64,000 nt of DNA from Ciborinia camelliae (GCA_025890175.1 JANPYM010000001.1:1205187-1269186), one strand, 5' to 3'; shown: positions 26,164 to 37,292, counted from the stretch's first letter. The notes: a model not told the origin generated them from the letters alone. Translations and numbers: made by a program.

Positions 26164-26466
26164 ATGCCTACCAGTACTCTCGATTTCTTCTTCAACCGCC
26201 CTATCATCGCGGATGACGGCCGCACACTCTTCCGCGTCATCCCCGCCGATTGTGATTTCGATTTCGCCGACCTCGACTACGCCACCCGCAGAACAAGATC
26301 GATCTGCTTGGGGCGCAACAATCATCATTCCTTCGACATCGTTTCGCTCGATGGGCATGTCGTCGCTTTCGAGCTCTGCCCTTCTCTTGCCCTTCGTTTG
26401 GTTAGCTATTTGGCTGACCTCGACGAGGCCCTCATGAACGAATTCGTCCACCGCCTTATGGGTTGA
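26164..26466 (+). CDS. Hypothetical 100-residue acidic protein
   Basis: A single ATG-to-TGA frame with base composition clearly richer in GC than its surroundings. The ATG follows directly on a consensus 3' splice site, which supports this start. The protein is acidic and mildly hydrophobic (ADCDFDFADLDYA; SLDGHVVAFELCPSLALRLV), with no signal peptide, membrane helix or motif I recognise. Both neighbours are repeats, so it may be a lineage-specific gene. The minus-strand frame over the same bases is a shadow. Confidence 0.5.
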   Translation: MPTSTLDFFFNRPIIADDGRTLFRVIPADCDFDFADLDYATRRTRSICLGRNNHHSFDIVSLDGHVVAFELCPSLALRLVSYLADLDEALMNEFVHRLMG

Positions 26467-27082
26467 AATATCTTGGATTTTCTTGGGTTATAATTGGTGT
26501 TTATTATATACCCGTTCCCGCTGGAGGTTGCATTTTAAGTTGATAGTTAGTTGATCAGACGAGTCGTTGAGGTTGTTACCACCAGGTCACTGGTGGACTT
26601 TCCCTCTCCTGCATGGCCGAATGGCGCTCGTACAATTAAAAAATTCGTCACCACTTTGGTCTTGATCCAATAGCTTTGAAGCTTGTGATGTGAAGTTTAT
26701 GGGTATTGACTGCTTGATCTTGTTGAATATTATTTCCCATGTGTACAACTGTGTTCTTTAGATTTCATGCCACAGGCTCATGATCTGTATTTCCCTATTG
26801 ATGAGATTAATCTCGGTCACCGGGAGTAGGCAAGCTCAGCGTAGGTTACGGGAATTATGCCTGAAACAAAGTGGAAGGGTTTCGGGGCAAAAGGAAAAAG
26901 GAAAAACCCATGCTCTCCATTTTACTACAATAAGCTCATATAATCAATCGGCTTTGTGATCGAATATGTAATCGGATACATAAATCGGATACATAAATTG
27001 GATCTACAAATTGAAGTTATCCATTTTGGTTATATTCAGGCTCTATGAGTATTGCCCACTCGATTATATAATCGTTTATATG
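26467..27082. other. Intergenic, nothing supported
   Basis: Contains a short run of ATCGGATACATAA-type repeats (about 26960-27015) and no credible frame. Confidence 0.5.
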
Positions 27083-27144
27083 AGGGGTGAAACACATAAC
27101 GATTTGTGACGCAGGTCAATTTTCATCCGCCAAGGCTCTAAAAC
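27083..27144 (+). mobile_element. 3'-end fragment of the TIR-bearing repeat family (copy C)
   Basis: GTGACGCAGGTCAATTTTCATCCGCCAAGGCTCTAAAAC-like sequence matches the end block of copy A (GTGACGCAGG...CGCCAAGGCTCTGAAAC). It sits about 110 nt upstream of the ketoacyl synthase start. A small hairpin (GGCCGCTT/AAGCGGCC, about 27146-27177) follows directly. Confidence 0.5.
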
Positions 27145-27253
27145 GTTGGCCGCTTAACCTTACTAAGAAAGCGGCCGCATTGGCCGAATCAGCCTTCATT
27201 TTTCGTATCAGTTTATCAACCAATCCTCGCGATATCATCATAATGCTTCAACC

Positions 27254-28645
27254 ATGCGACGCGTTGTAGTAACAGGTCTTGGAGCCATAACACCATTGGG
27301 TGTAGGAATCCGACCGACATGGAGTCGCCTTCTTGCAGGAAAATGTGGCATAGTTTCGCTACCTCCGAATTATTTTGAACTTTCACAGCGAGAAGGCCTT
27401 CCTAGCACGATAGCTGGTCTTGTGCCGTTTGGTAACGAAGCAAAAGATTCCTGGAGGTCTTCGGATTGGTTAGAGAAAGGAGAAGACTCACGAATGGCAA
27501 AATTTACACAATACGCCATCGCAGCTACTGAAATGGCACTTCGGGATGCTGGGTGGAAACCGCAGAAGCAAGAGGATAAAGAGTCTACTGGTGTTTGCCT
27601 TGGTAGCGGTATTGGAGGGTTGGATGAGTTTTATACAGCGAGCAACAACTACTCCACAATGGTAATAAATCTTCTATTTTGTTGAAAATATTGATTGAGA
27701 TGTGTTGTAGGGCTACAAATCAGTGTCTCCTTTCTTCGTACCAAAACTCCTCATAAACCTAGCCGCAGGTCACATTTCAATGAAATATGGGTTTGAAGGA
27801 CCGAATCATGCAGTTACAACTGCTTGCACGACTGGCGCACATGCGATTGGCGACGCATCTCGATTTATCGCTTTTGGTGATGCAAATGTGATGATAGCTG
27901 GTGGTTCCGAGTCTTGCATACATCCGTTAGCTTTTGCTGGCTTTGCGAAAGCTCGTTCACTTGCTCGCAATCATAACGACGATCCCGAATCATCCTCCCG
28001 CCCTTTTGATCGAGATAGATGTGGCTTTGTAATTGCAGAAGGTGCGGGGGTCGTCGTCTTGGAGGAACTAGAACATGCTAAAGCTCGCGGAGCAGAAATA
28101 TATGCTGAGGTTCGTGGATATGGTTGTAGTGGTGATGCACATCATATTACTGCCCCAAGAGAAAATGGAGCTGGCGCATTTCTAGCTATGAAAAGGGCTC
28201 TCAAGAACGCTGGAATTCCACCACGGGAGGTCGACTATATTAATGCTCATGCTACAAGTACGCCTCTAGGTGATGCCGCCGAAAATGCTGCCATCACCAG
28301 GTTGATGCTTGGTGATGAAGGGGTTGAGTCTCCGAGTCAGATTGCAGTTAGCAGCACTAAGGGTGCCATTGGACATTTGCTAGGTGCTGCTGGTGCCGTA
28401 GAAGCTATTTTCTCAATATTGGCTGTGAAAGAGGTATAATATGGTATTCATATACAATCTTTCAATTTCTGACTTATTTTTAGAACATCCTTCCACCTAC
28501 ACTCAACCTACACAATCCAGACGAAAACATGGATTGCAATTATATCCCTTTGTCGGCACAAGAAAAAGAAGTCAAGGTTTCAGTATCTAATAGCTTCGGA
28601 TTTGGTGGCACAAATGCCTCACTCGCCTTTTCGAAATACGATTAA
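27254..28645 (+). CDS. CEM1: Beta-ketoacyl-ACP synthase, mitochondrial type (KAS II-like)
   Basis: Three exons (27254-27661, 27711-28433, 28484-28645) with introns of 49 and 50 nt encode 430 residues. The protein condenses malonyl-ACP with growing acyl-ACP. In fungi the stand-alone enzyme belongs to mitochondrial type II fatty-acid synthesis, which feeds lipoic acid. The start [16 protein letters not shown] is the classic KAS opening. The catalytic Cys is about residue 175 (TACTTGAHA), with His at about 316 ([11 protein letters not shown]) and about 358 ([12 protein letters not shown]), completing the Cys-His-His triad. The end [13 protein letters not shown] is also canonical. Length matches the family. 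No obvious presequence precedes the KAS core; import may rely on the basic N-terminus, as seen in fungal relatives. A repeat fragment lies just upstream. Confidence 0.93.
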
Positions 28646-28684
28646 TGCATGAAAATGTAATTGCGCTTCTATTTCATGTCCCAC

Positions 28685-29665
28685 CTAGTATATACCCGAA
28701 ATCCACCTCTTCTTATATACCAGTTTTGAGTTTTGGGTTCGTTCCCAATTCCGACGAGTATGAATTTGTGGTGTGCCGATCAAAGTCATACTTGGATCTT
28801 CCCCATAAGGTCGTAATGGTACAGGCGTCAAATCACCTGCATACTGTATGCTTTGTCGAATTTGGTTAATGCAATGATCTGAGTCGTTATAAGTAATCAA
28901 TACCTGATGACACGGTCAGTATCAAGCTTACCAATATGAACAAGTTGCTCTGGTAAATTACCATGCATGTCATGATCAGCATAGTATTTGGGGGAGAGTG
29001 CTTTAGGAATGGCATTCTGGTAGAGTATTAGCATAGGCTCCTGCCATGGAATAAGGAAATCAGCCAATCGATGTAAGGAATGCATAACCTCAAGTCTATA
29101 ACAGTGTCAGCTCATGCTAGCATCAGATGTATGAAGTTTCATACTCTATAAAACAGTGACCCTAAATCTTCACGGGGCTTTCTAATCGAGATGCTTCTTC
29201 GATAACAACAAGATATTGCCTTCCAAGATCGATTCCCATGCTTCATTGAGAGCAGGTTCCGGATCCCCAACATATCGAGGAGTTGGTGAATCATGCTCTA
29301 GGTCATAGTTCTTCGAGATTTCATTGTACAGAAGGGCGTTCGTCGGAAGTCACTTGTTCCGTCTCAATCTCTGTTGTGACTGGACCTCAAAGATAGCCAA
29401 TTCCAGGTTATCATTGATCATTAAGAAGAATAGGCTTTCGCTTATTCCATTCTGTATCATAGCCAACATGGCTTGCACAAGTTGTAGGTCGTTGACTGTA
29501 CAGGATGGTTGTAGTTCCGAAAATGGTAGTGGTAGCGGCGAGGATTGTGGTTAGTACGTTCCATGGTTTTCGTGCTGGTTTGTTATCAAAACTCATTCTC
29601 GGACCCACAGGAAGTGAATAGTTATCAAAGCCAATATCGTCTACGAGACAGTTTTTCGAGGCCAT
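28685..29665 (-). pseudogene. Broken UstYa-family (DUF3328) gene
   Basis: The minus strand carries the hallmarks of a UstYa-like protein: a short cytosolic N-terminus, one membrane segment (about residues 35-55, NVLTTILAATTTIFG), a PTPRYVGDPEPALNEAW region, then HxxHC-type motifs. Splicing a 53-nt intron (28931-28879) creates HIDHC followed by INQIRQS, as in the family. The first motif is degenerate (HSLHR). A second intron fits at 29144-29096. The frame is broken by a direct duplication at 29410-29422, an in-frame TGA (29350-29352), a frameshift near 29215-29230 and a TAG (29162-29164). UstYa proteins are copper-dependent oxidases that cyclise fungal ribosomal peptides such as ustiloxins, often beside their precursor gene. 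Family call is fairly firm; loss of function is inferred from the breaks. Sequencing error cannot explain all of them easily. Confidence 0.62.
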
Positions 29666-29872
29666 TCTGGCATTTTCTTAATTTCTGATTGGCGACGACT
29701 GTTCACCTGCCTTTCTAATTTCATATATCCTGTATTCTGTAAGTGTGGGTGAGATATCTAGGGTGGAAGTAGATTTGTTTAAACATAAATTCATTGTACC
29801 ACATAGACAAGAGTTGATATCTAGCACGTGAGACCCAGATTGTAAGCAAAATGACATACCTGATATTGTTGC

Positions 29873-30575
29873 CTATATCGGGAAGTCGTGAAGAAAATGA
29901 ATTGAAGATCCGGTAATCAAGTTAGCCCAGCATGCCATTTTTGCCCCGTCATTTGACTTGTTCAATCGTGAATTAAATGCACGGGATCCCTGGGTTTCTT
30001 CATTGTGAAATGTCACCGTGTATTCTGTTTTTTTTTCGTTCCATATTAGGCAGCTACGAAGATGTCTTGATGTACATGTACTAATAAATAATTCAGGAAG
30101 CCTTTCCCCATCTCTATGGTGGTGCATGTAAGATCTTAAAACAAGTGTAACAAAATACTCCCACGGTTCAACACATGTAATTTTCATCCCATGATCAATC
30201 CTGTGCCACTTTTGCCCTCTCATGTCATGTTCAACGAAATACATGGTTTGACGGAGGCTTTTATGTTTCTGTAGTTCTCCTTTCGGGTCCTTGCACAACT
30301 ACAACAACTGTAGGGCCTTCCTTCGTTCCAAAATATCGGAACTCAGCTACGCCATCTTCACAGATAGAAGGAATGAATGGGTTGAGGATCAAGGTTTTCG
30401 GTATCTTACAGTAGTTTGTCTCTTTTTGTAATAATGTAGGGTATCTATGTAATAGTATTACATCGCGCCTAAAAATGATCGATCGTCTCAACTCACGAAC
30501 TTCAAGTCCGGGGAGTTTTATATTTGAGATCGACTCGGTATTGAAGTGATATATCTCCATCATCGACCACATCAC
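29873..30575 (-). pseudogene. Unknown gene with an apparent frameshift
   Basis: Two overlapping minus-strand frames, 30575-30261 and 30298-29873, read as one protein of about 235 residues if a one-base shift is allowed near 30290-30305, where the sequence is a GTT-repeat (poly-Val). No GT-AG intron of normal size can join them. The first half is basic (RELRRSIIFRRDVILLHRYP). The second has LRQTMYFVEHDMRGQKWHRI and EPWEYFVTLVLRSYMHH. I recognise no family. It shares orientation with the broken UstYa-like gene 0.2 kb downstream. It could be a pseudogene, or an intact gene with a sequencing slip in the repeat. Confidence 0.4.
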
Positions 30576-30637
30576 TCGCCGTCATTTCACCCCCTTCATA
30601 AGACATCGTTCAGCAAATTAGACTCATAATCTCCAAC

Positions 30638-31676
30638 ATGCACTCCGGCGCAGTTATCCTGCTCCTTGGGCTCGCAAATTTGAGTGCCGTGGGATGTCGT
30701 CCAATCTCGGTATACCAATGTCTCCCTATTTTTCTCTTCAATATATATTAGCATATATAAACAGCTACTGACATTCCTGGATTATATCATATAGAATCCT
30801 GCCGATACGAGCACCGCGCAAAATGATGCATCTATCGTCGAAGGAAGGATCGAACAGCCATGCGGAAGTGGCGGTGGAATATGTACCGGTACCGGCCTTA
30901 TATTTATTAAATGGGATAATGTTCGTATCGATTTCAACCTCGGCCCCCCAGTGTCCTTGGACTCGCAGCGAGAAGATGTCGGGGATGTTGATGCCGTAAA
31001 TACAAACACGGTCCGTACTCGAGAAGACGCATCTCCCGATACTTCCTCAGATATCAGAAGAAATTACGTTATAAGTCTCCTGGGTCCGCTTGCTATAGGC
31101 GTACTCGACAATGCACCTATCATCAAAAAGGTTGCGGTTGCATCATCCATCCCTGGCAAAGATACTGTTCATAGAGAACACCGAAACAGCCGTCGATGTA
31201 ATCCTAGTCCTCCTGCTACTCTCGAGTGCGAAGAAGACGAAAATACAACGATCGGAAATAGGGACACACCGAGTCTTATAGGTGGAATTATTATAGGTGC
31301 ACGCGATGGAAATGTCGCGTCGTCTATTTCATTCCCTAATATCAAACACAGAAAGAGAGAAACAGAAAGCCAGAGTCGAGCGATCAATCCTAGTCCGCCG
31401 GCTACTGTCGACAAACGAGACATACCAGATCCGACAGGAAGCCTTCTGGAATTTTTGGGGTTAAACATAAATGTGGATCTTGATTCTGTTGTAAAAAGAG
31501 CGCCGCCTTCTTTTTCTCCTTCTGCAAATGACCCTAGTTCTCTTGCTACTCTCACCGCGGTCTCATCGAGGCCGGAAGCAGAGAAAGGGGAAGAGAAAGA
31601 TTTGCTTACGAGAGATGAGACACCGGCCATATTCTTCGCATTATCACTTGAGCTTCCAGAGGTATTTAGTGGATGA
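30638..31676 (+). CDS. Secreted protein with dibasic (Kex2-type) sites and degenerate internal repeats
   Basis: Two exons (30638-30709, 30795-31676) and an 85-nt intron (GTATAC...ATATAG, CTGAC branch) encode 317 residues. Residues 1-20 are a signal peptide (MHSGAVILLLGLANLSAVGC). The rest alternates hydrophobic modules (SLLGPLAIGVLDN, SLIGGIIIGARDG, SLLEFLGLNINVD) with charged spacers containing dibasic sites: RR 112-113, KK 135-136, RR 157-158, RKR 210-212, KR 231-232 and KR 258-259. NPSPPAT occurs twice (160-166, 222-228) with a weaker third (NDPSSLAT). Such architecture fits Kex2-processed repeat proteins, which include precursors of dikaritin-type peptides. The divergent neighbour is a broken UstYa-like gene. 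The repeats are too diverged to name a core peptide, so product and function are open. Confidence 0.6.
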
Positions 31677-33195
31677 TATGTAGGGGATTTCTTTGATTTA
31701 ATTTTGACGGGAGAGAGAAAAGAGGTTGGAGTAATGGGTGCGGATATCCGTGCTCATGAAATGGAATGGATTGAATTGGTAAGGGAGTCTTGGATGTTAA
31801 GAGGAACGGAGGAGGCAGATTTTAGTTCGGTGCTTGATTCGTGGACTTCGACATGATATAAACTGATACAGATATATATGGGAGATATGGTGGCTACAGC
31901 TGTAGTGTGGCAATGTTTTCTCTCACATAGCTAGATATTCATTTCTATACAATACTTATATCCTGTCCACCAAATTCGAAACTGATTATTTTGTGCATTA
32001 TATACCATGAACATAAATAGTATTATCAGGGTGTTGTAAGCATATCATTGAAGTCTCATATTAAATTGTCCTTGTATCAATGTATTATAGTCCACTATAG
32101 TAACGAGCCAGAAGCAAGCAAAGAAATCTATCTATTCTCGATTCATGTTTCTAAATATTCTACTATATTAGCCACAAACTAAGCCGCACTACCTCTACCT
32201 CTCATAGTCTCATATAAAGTCATCACTTGGCATCATCACAACCCCAAAGAAAATCTTATCCCGAAGACAGTTTTCAAAAATAATTTTATTGAATTTTATT
32301 TCGTTTATACATTTCTATCTTACAAGCCTGACGCTACATCGTATCCTATCCTATATCCTACCCGAAGACTCTATTTTTACATGAATCAAGGTGAATGTTG
32401 AATAGCCGGCCATCATAGTATTCTATTCACAAATAATGATAATTATTCTTTTGGGCTTCAAGGAACCTTCCATTCCCGCTTCTCCCAATTTCTCCATCAG
32501 GAGGATCTCTACTGGAGAGGTGTCCAGGGCAGTATGGGAGGAACAAATTATGCATGAGTGTTGGAAGAGAAATATATGGTTTCTTCACTTGAAGAAGAAA
32601 TGTCGAAGGAATGTGGGAAGGATGAAGAGGAAAAGGCTTTTTGAAAATTGGGGGGATGAGATATATATATAGGCTCTTGCATATTAGCGCTGGATTCATC
32701 TTTTGTGATCTAGTGCATTTTCTAACCAGTTTAGATGGAAATTCGGGTGGAATAGGAGCGTGAATGTTGTGGTTGGGCTAACTGTAGTCTGTAGTTAGGT
32801 ATGCTCGGTACCTAAGCACAGTGGCTTGGCACAACACTTTTCTCACAAATATAGCCGAAACATAAATTAAATGATGTCAGAAAAATCTAGTGCTAATTAA
32901 TAGGTTCGCTAAACTTTCAACTCAAAATTTGGTTGGCCGTAATAAGCATGACTCGGAAGTAATTCAAGAGCACTAATCACCCACCAGTCCTTGGAAGAGA
33001 AATACTGTATGACAATTCAATCAAATTTTATTCTATTATTCTGGCTCATATCACACTCTATAGTCACTCTCTGTAATCCTCCACTACAGTTCATCAATTC
33101 AATCCATCACTATAACCACCCTTATAGTCTGTCTCCCTTAAAAAGAAATTCTAACAGGTTTCCCTGTCATGCCTAGGCCTAGTGAATGCGATGTA
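31677..33195. other. Intergenic, nothing supported
   Basis: AT-rich, short frames only. The 78- and 90-codon frames on opposite strands at 32427-32699 overlap and neither has gene-like support. Confidence 0.5.
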
Positions 33196-33300
33196 GCTAA
33201 TCACGTGATCACCATCTATATTAGTTGGTGATCTTCTCCTCTTCAGAATAGTTCTTGTATCAGATTGCACATCTACGTTTCTATCCATATGATTCAAAGT
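33196..33300. repeat. Second copy of the dispersed segment also found at 23866-24000
   Basis: TCTATATTAGTTGGTGATCTTCT, then CCTCTTCAGAATAG and TCAGATTGCACATCTA, match the left copy without its palindrome. It ends in TGACGCGTATGACATT, similar to sequence after copy B near 24420. Confidence 0.5.
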
Positions 33301-33559
33301 GACGCGTATGACATTCCCTAACAGTCCGTTCCAGAAAAGAACTCGCCAAGTAAAAAGCTTACCTAATATCTGTAGCCATCAATAACTACCACTTCCCACT
33401 CTGAACTTTCCACAAAAGTACGACAAATTAAAATCGCAAACCTTTGTTGTAAACATATGGCCTATACTTAAATCCCGATAAAGGTTTAAATGACATTAGA
33501 ATGGTGCTCGAATACCTATGTAGCTCTCATTGTTATTTCAAATCCATCGATTGCCATCT

Positions 33560-36190
33560 CCTTCCATCCCAAACTGTTTTCGAAAAGATCCCAATTGAGG
33601 AAGCCCTTTTGTTGCACATCTACGTCTCTGTTTTTGCAAGGCATATCCCAACAAGTGTTCAAGTAGCGTTAATAGCTCCTCCCCAGCATTTCCTTTTTCG
33701 CTTCACGATTCTCATGATAGCCGAATTAGCCCCAAACTAAACACCAATAGTCCTTCCTAACACAATCACGCCCCTAGATAGGTTTTGTTGCATATCTATA
33801 TCTCCGTTTTTACAAGGTATATCCTAACAAGTTGTTCAGGTAGTATCTATGGCTATTTCCTACGGTTTCTTCTGTCTTGGCACGATTCAAGATAGCCCAT
33901 ACTAACCCCAATTTAACGCCCATGGTGTCCTTTTACGCCATAACCCCTCCAAAGAAAAACCAATCACAGTTCCTAAATAGTTTTGTTGCACATCTACATC
34001 TCTATAATTACAAGGGTGGTCCTTACAAGTGCTCAAGTAGTATAATTCACTACTTCAAGCCTGCCAAGTAAATTAGGGCTTTTGATATTTCTTAGGGCTA
34101 GAACTCAATAGTTCAATCAAAATCTTCAAAACTTGATCGAAACGTTTTGCTGTACATCTATATGCTTATCTTATCTTACAAGGTGCATTCTAACAAGCAT
34201 TCGAATGACATAGGGAGAAATTTAGCAAGGAAATAAGCTAGCTATCTCTAATTGCAATGCCCATCAAAGGTGGCAAAATGCTTCAGATAATCAAACTAGA
34301 AAAGCAAATAATTGAGCTCAATGTTTAAACCGATTATGAGGCACTTCGTCATTTTAGATTTCCTGCCCAATTCCTCTAATCTATCAACTCTGAGTCCTTC
34401 CTTACCGGTACAGCACAAGCTAGAATAAGATACTCCAATCACAGATCTGAGATTGTTGTTACACATATAGGTTCTTGTATTACAAAGCTCAGCCAAGAAG
34501 CATAAAAGTGATATCCGAGCAGACTAAAAGCTACCTACTGAAGCTATCGCCACCAATTCAGACCCACCAACTAAATTCTATAGCTTGAACATTTGTCAGG
34601 ATAGATATAATACACCAATAGCAGTCTCCAAACAGCTTTGTTGCACGTCTAAAGCTCTCAAATTACAAGGTGTATCCCAACAAGCATACGATTGATATCC
34701 GACTAGAATCCTAAAGTCACCTAGGTACCACCACTAATTCAAATCCACCAACTCGATACCAGCCAGAGCTTGAACACTTTTCAGAATAGAATACACCAAA
34801 CAGCTTTGTTGCCCATCTACATTTTCAAATTACAAGGTGCATCCCAAAAAATTTGAATTCAAGTGATATTTATAGTTCTCTCTGGTCCTAGGCACTTCGA
34901 GTTAATTAACCAACCTCCTCAAGCTCCTCCCCAAAAACATTATCAATCATATTTCGGTCATATTCTTCATCCATATTTGTTGCACATTTATGATTCAATA
35001 TTGCAGCGCCTATCCTAACAAATATTTCCAATTAGTCATTAAATACCAGCTACAGTTTCCCCCTCCCTGCCATACTACACTATGCTACTTCCAAATTACC
35101 AACTAAGTATGAGCACTTGAATACTTCTTAGATTGAGATAATCCAATCATAGTCCTCAGAAAGCTTTGTTGCACATCTCAAGATTCTTAATTGCAAGGCA
35201 TATCCTAACAAGCTTGAGAATACTATCTGTAGTTCTTGCCACTAATCCAAGTCCATCAAACCTACCAACTAAGTATGAGCACTTGAATACTTCTTATATT
35301 GAGATATTCCAATTATAATCCCCGGAAAGCTTTTGTTGCACATCTCAAGACTCTTAATTGTAAGGCATATCCTAACTAGTACGAGAACATTGTCTGTAGT
35401 TCGTGCCACTACCTCAAGTCCCATCAAACCTACGAAGTGCCCTTGCACTCCGAAATTACTTGAGATCTCGAACCAAGATCTCTTGATCGTTTTTAGTTTT
35501 ACCTCTAATATTTCTATTTGCGGGGCTTATCCTAACAAATGTGCACTTGCCATCTCAAGCTCCCCTTCCCTCGGTAAAGTTTTCAAATCTACTAGACAAG
35601 TATCCATCTATTAGCCAAGTATACGTACTTTGATACTTTAGATCAAAGAATGCTCCAATCACCTCCCTCAAAAAGCTGTTGTTGCATATCTCATGTCCTC
35701 AATTTACAAGGCCCATCCTTACAAGCCTTCAATTACCATACGTAACTTCCCCCTCTATTACCACACACACTATTCGATCCTACCACCTGCCATCCAAGTA
35801 CTTGTTCTGGACAACTGACTGTGATCCAATACTATAATATCACACACACCCCGTTACATTAATACTTCATACTAATCCCCAAATTACTCCCAATTCAGCC
35901 CCTCTTCTAACAGCTTCTCCTCTCCCCACAACTCCTTCATTCAACACCCATCCCAAGAAACCTTTATCCCAATAAAAACTTAATTCCCACCCATAGCTCT
36001 AGTCTCTAGCTCCTTCCCCTCATCACACTATAAATCCACCACTCCAAACCTACACAGATCAACCAACTACTTGAACACTCGTCCTATAATTAGTCCCATC
36101 GCTCGAACTCCAATCACCGCCCTTGAAAGATTTTGTTGCGCATCTCATATTTCAAGTTACAAGGCCTATCCCAACAAGCCACCATACCTT
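33560..36190. repeat. Diverged tandem array, unit about 168 bp, about 13 units
   Basis: A core reading TTGTTGCACATCT, then 15-20 nt, then ACAAGGCATATCCTAACAAG recurs with core starts near 33611, 33787, 33985, 34149, 34455, 34640, 34808, 34979, 35168, 35335, about 35485 (poor), 35681 and 36135. Typical spacing is 164-198 bp; the larger steps suggest lost or very diverged units. Outside the core, neighbouring units also share GAGCACTTGAATACTTCTTA and a CCACTAATCCAAGTCCA-type block, so the whole unit repeats. The best pair (35168 and 35335) has a period of 167 bp, not a multiple of 3, and frames are broken, so it is unlikely to be coding. Not a CRISPR array: the units are long, diverged and eukaryotic. 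Confidence 0.75.
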
Positions 36191-37292
36191 CCTAACAAGT
36201 GCACGAATATGATTCCAAAACCACGACCACTCTGAGTTCCCGTTACCATTTTATCCCCATGTTGAACTAGTACCTCATATATGTAGTCTCCTTTGCGCCA
36301 TCGCATCTCCACATCCCCACCTCTCTTTCCTTCCTACCCCGTAGAGCCTCCCCCAACAATATCCCCGCATAATCTTCCATTCCAGATTCCCTTACAACCC
36401 TCATTCTATTCAAGCTGCATTCCAACTCTCCGAGTTATCCAAGCCTTCTTCCATTCTCCCCCCCATTTCAGAGGAAAACGCTCCAGCGAAAACTTCTCAT
36501 CCATTCAAATCTCTCATTCCTTTCCCTCCCCTCCCTTCCCCTCCTTCACTTCATACTATCCCAAACCCAATCCTCACCCCACCCCATCGCAGTAAACTAA
36601 ACTAGTGTCCCAACCCTCCGCCGCCAACCAAACTACAACAACCTTATATTATATTCCAAACTACCAAAAATACACCACACCCAGCGACTTTACACCCCAC
36701 CCAAAAATATGTTTGCCGAAGCTCAAGGTAGGTATCTACAGCTGCAGATCCCTACCCCTTATAACTCTATCGCTCCCATCCCATCATCCCATCATCACAT
36801 CCTCACTTAAATCCCATCATATTACCACCTGCCACCCGACAAAATTTTCAACCTCGCTAGAACATGTTTGTCTACCGGATAGGATGCAGTATCTCTCAAA
36901 TATATATATATATATATATACAAATACATATCAAAAAAGAAGAGCACTCCTAGGTATAATACAGTACAGCAAGAAGCCAAAGAGGCGCGTACCACCGAAG
37001 CTAAATCCAAGTCCAAGTGCAAGTGCAAGTCCAACTTTCAAACTCAGAAACTCAAAAAAAAACTCAAGCCCAGGAACTCAGCCCAGCAAACAAAATAAGC
37101 AGAAAAGTTACAAGCATGGCACAACACAACATAAAATGGATGTACAACAGAAAAGGTATCATATACAATAACGCTATCTATTTCTATTTCTCTCTTTTCC
37201 ACAGTTTCTATACTTCTTTTCCCCATCTCCCTATACATACTTCCCCCCTCTCAATCTTAATCTCCCTTTCAATGGTTATCTCCCGATTCTCT
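36191..37292. other. Intergenic, CT-rich, with a short TA microsatellite
   Basis: Low-complexity CT/CA-rich DNA downstream of the FHIP-like gene. A (TA) run lies at about 36900-36920. The 100- and 188-codon plus frames (36293-36595, 36605-37171) have the composition of non-coding CT-rich DNA and no start context or motif. Confidence 0.5.

Noticed and set aside
28645..28869. 74-codon plus frame after the ketoacyl synthase
   Set aside because: Antisense of the broken UstYa-like gene's last exon, where the family motifs lie.
33560..36190. CRISPR-like reading of the periodic array
   Set aside because: Eukaryotic context, long diverged units with spacers that are themselves repeated, and no associated genes.
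36293..37171. 100- and 188-codon plus frames
   Set aside because: CT-rich non-coding composition, no start context, no motif, no splice structure.
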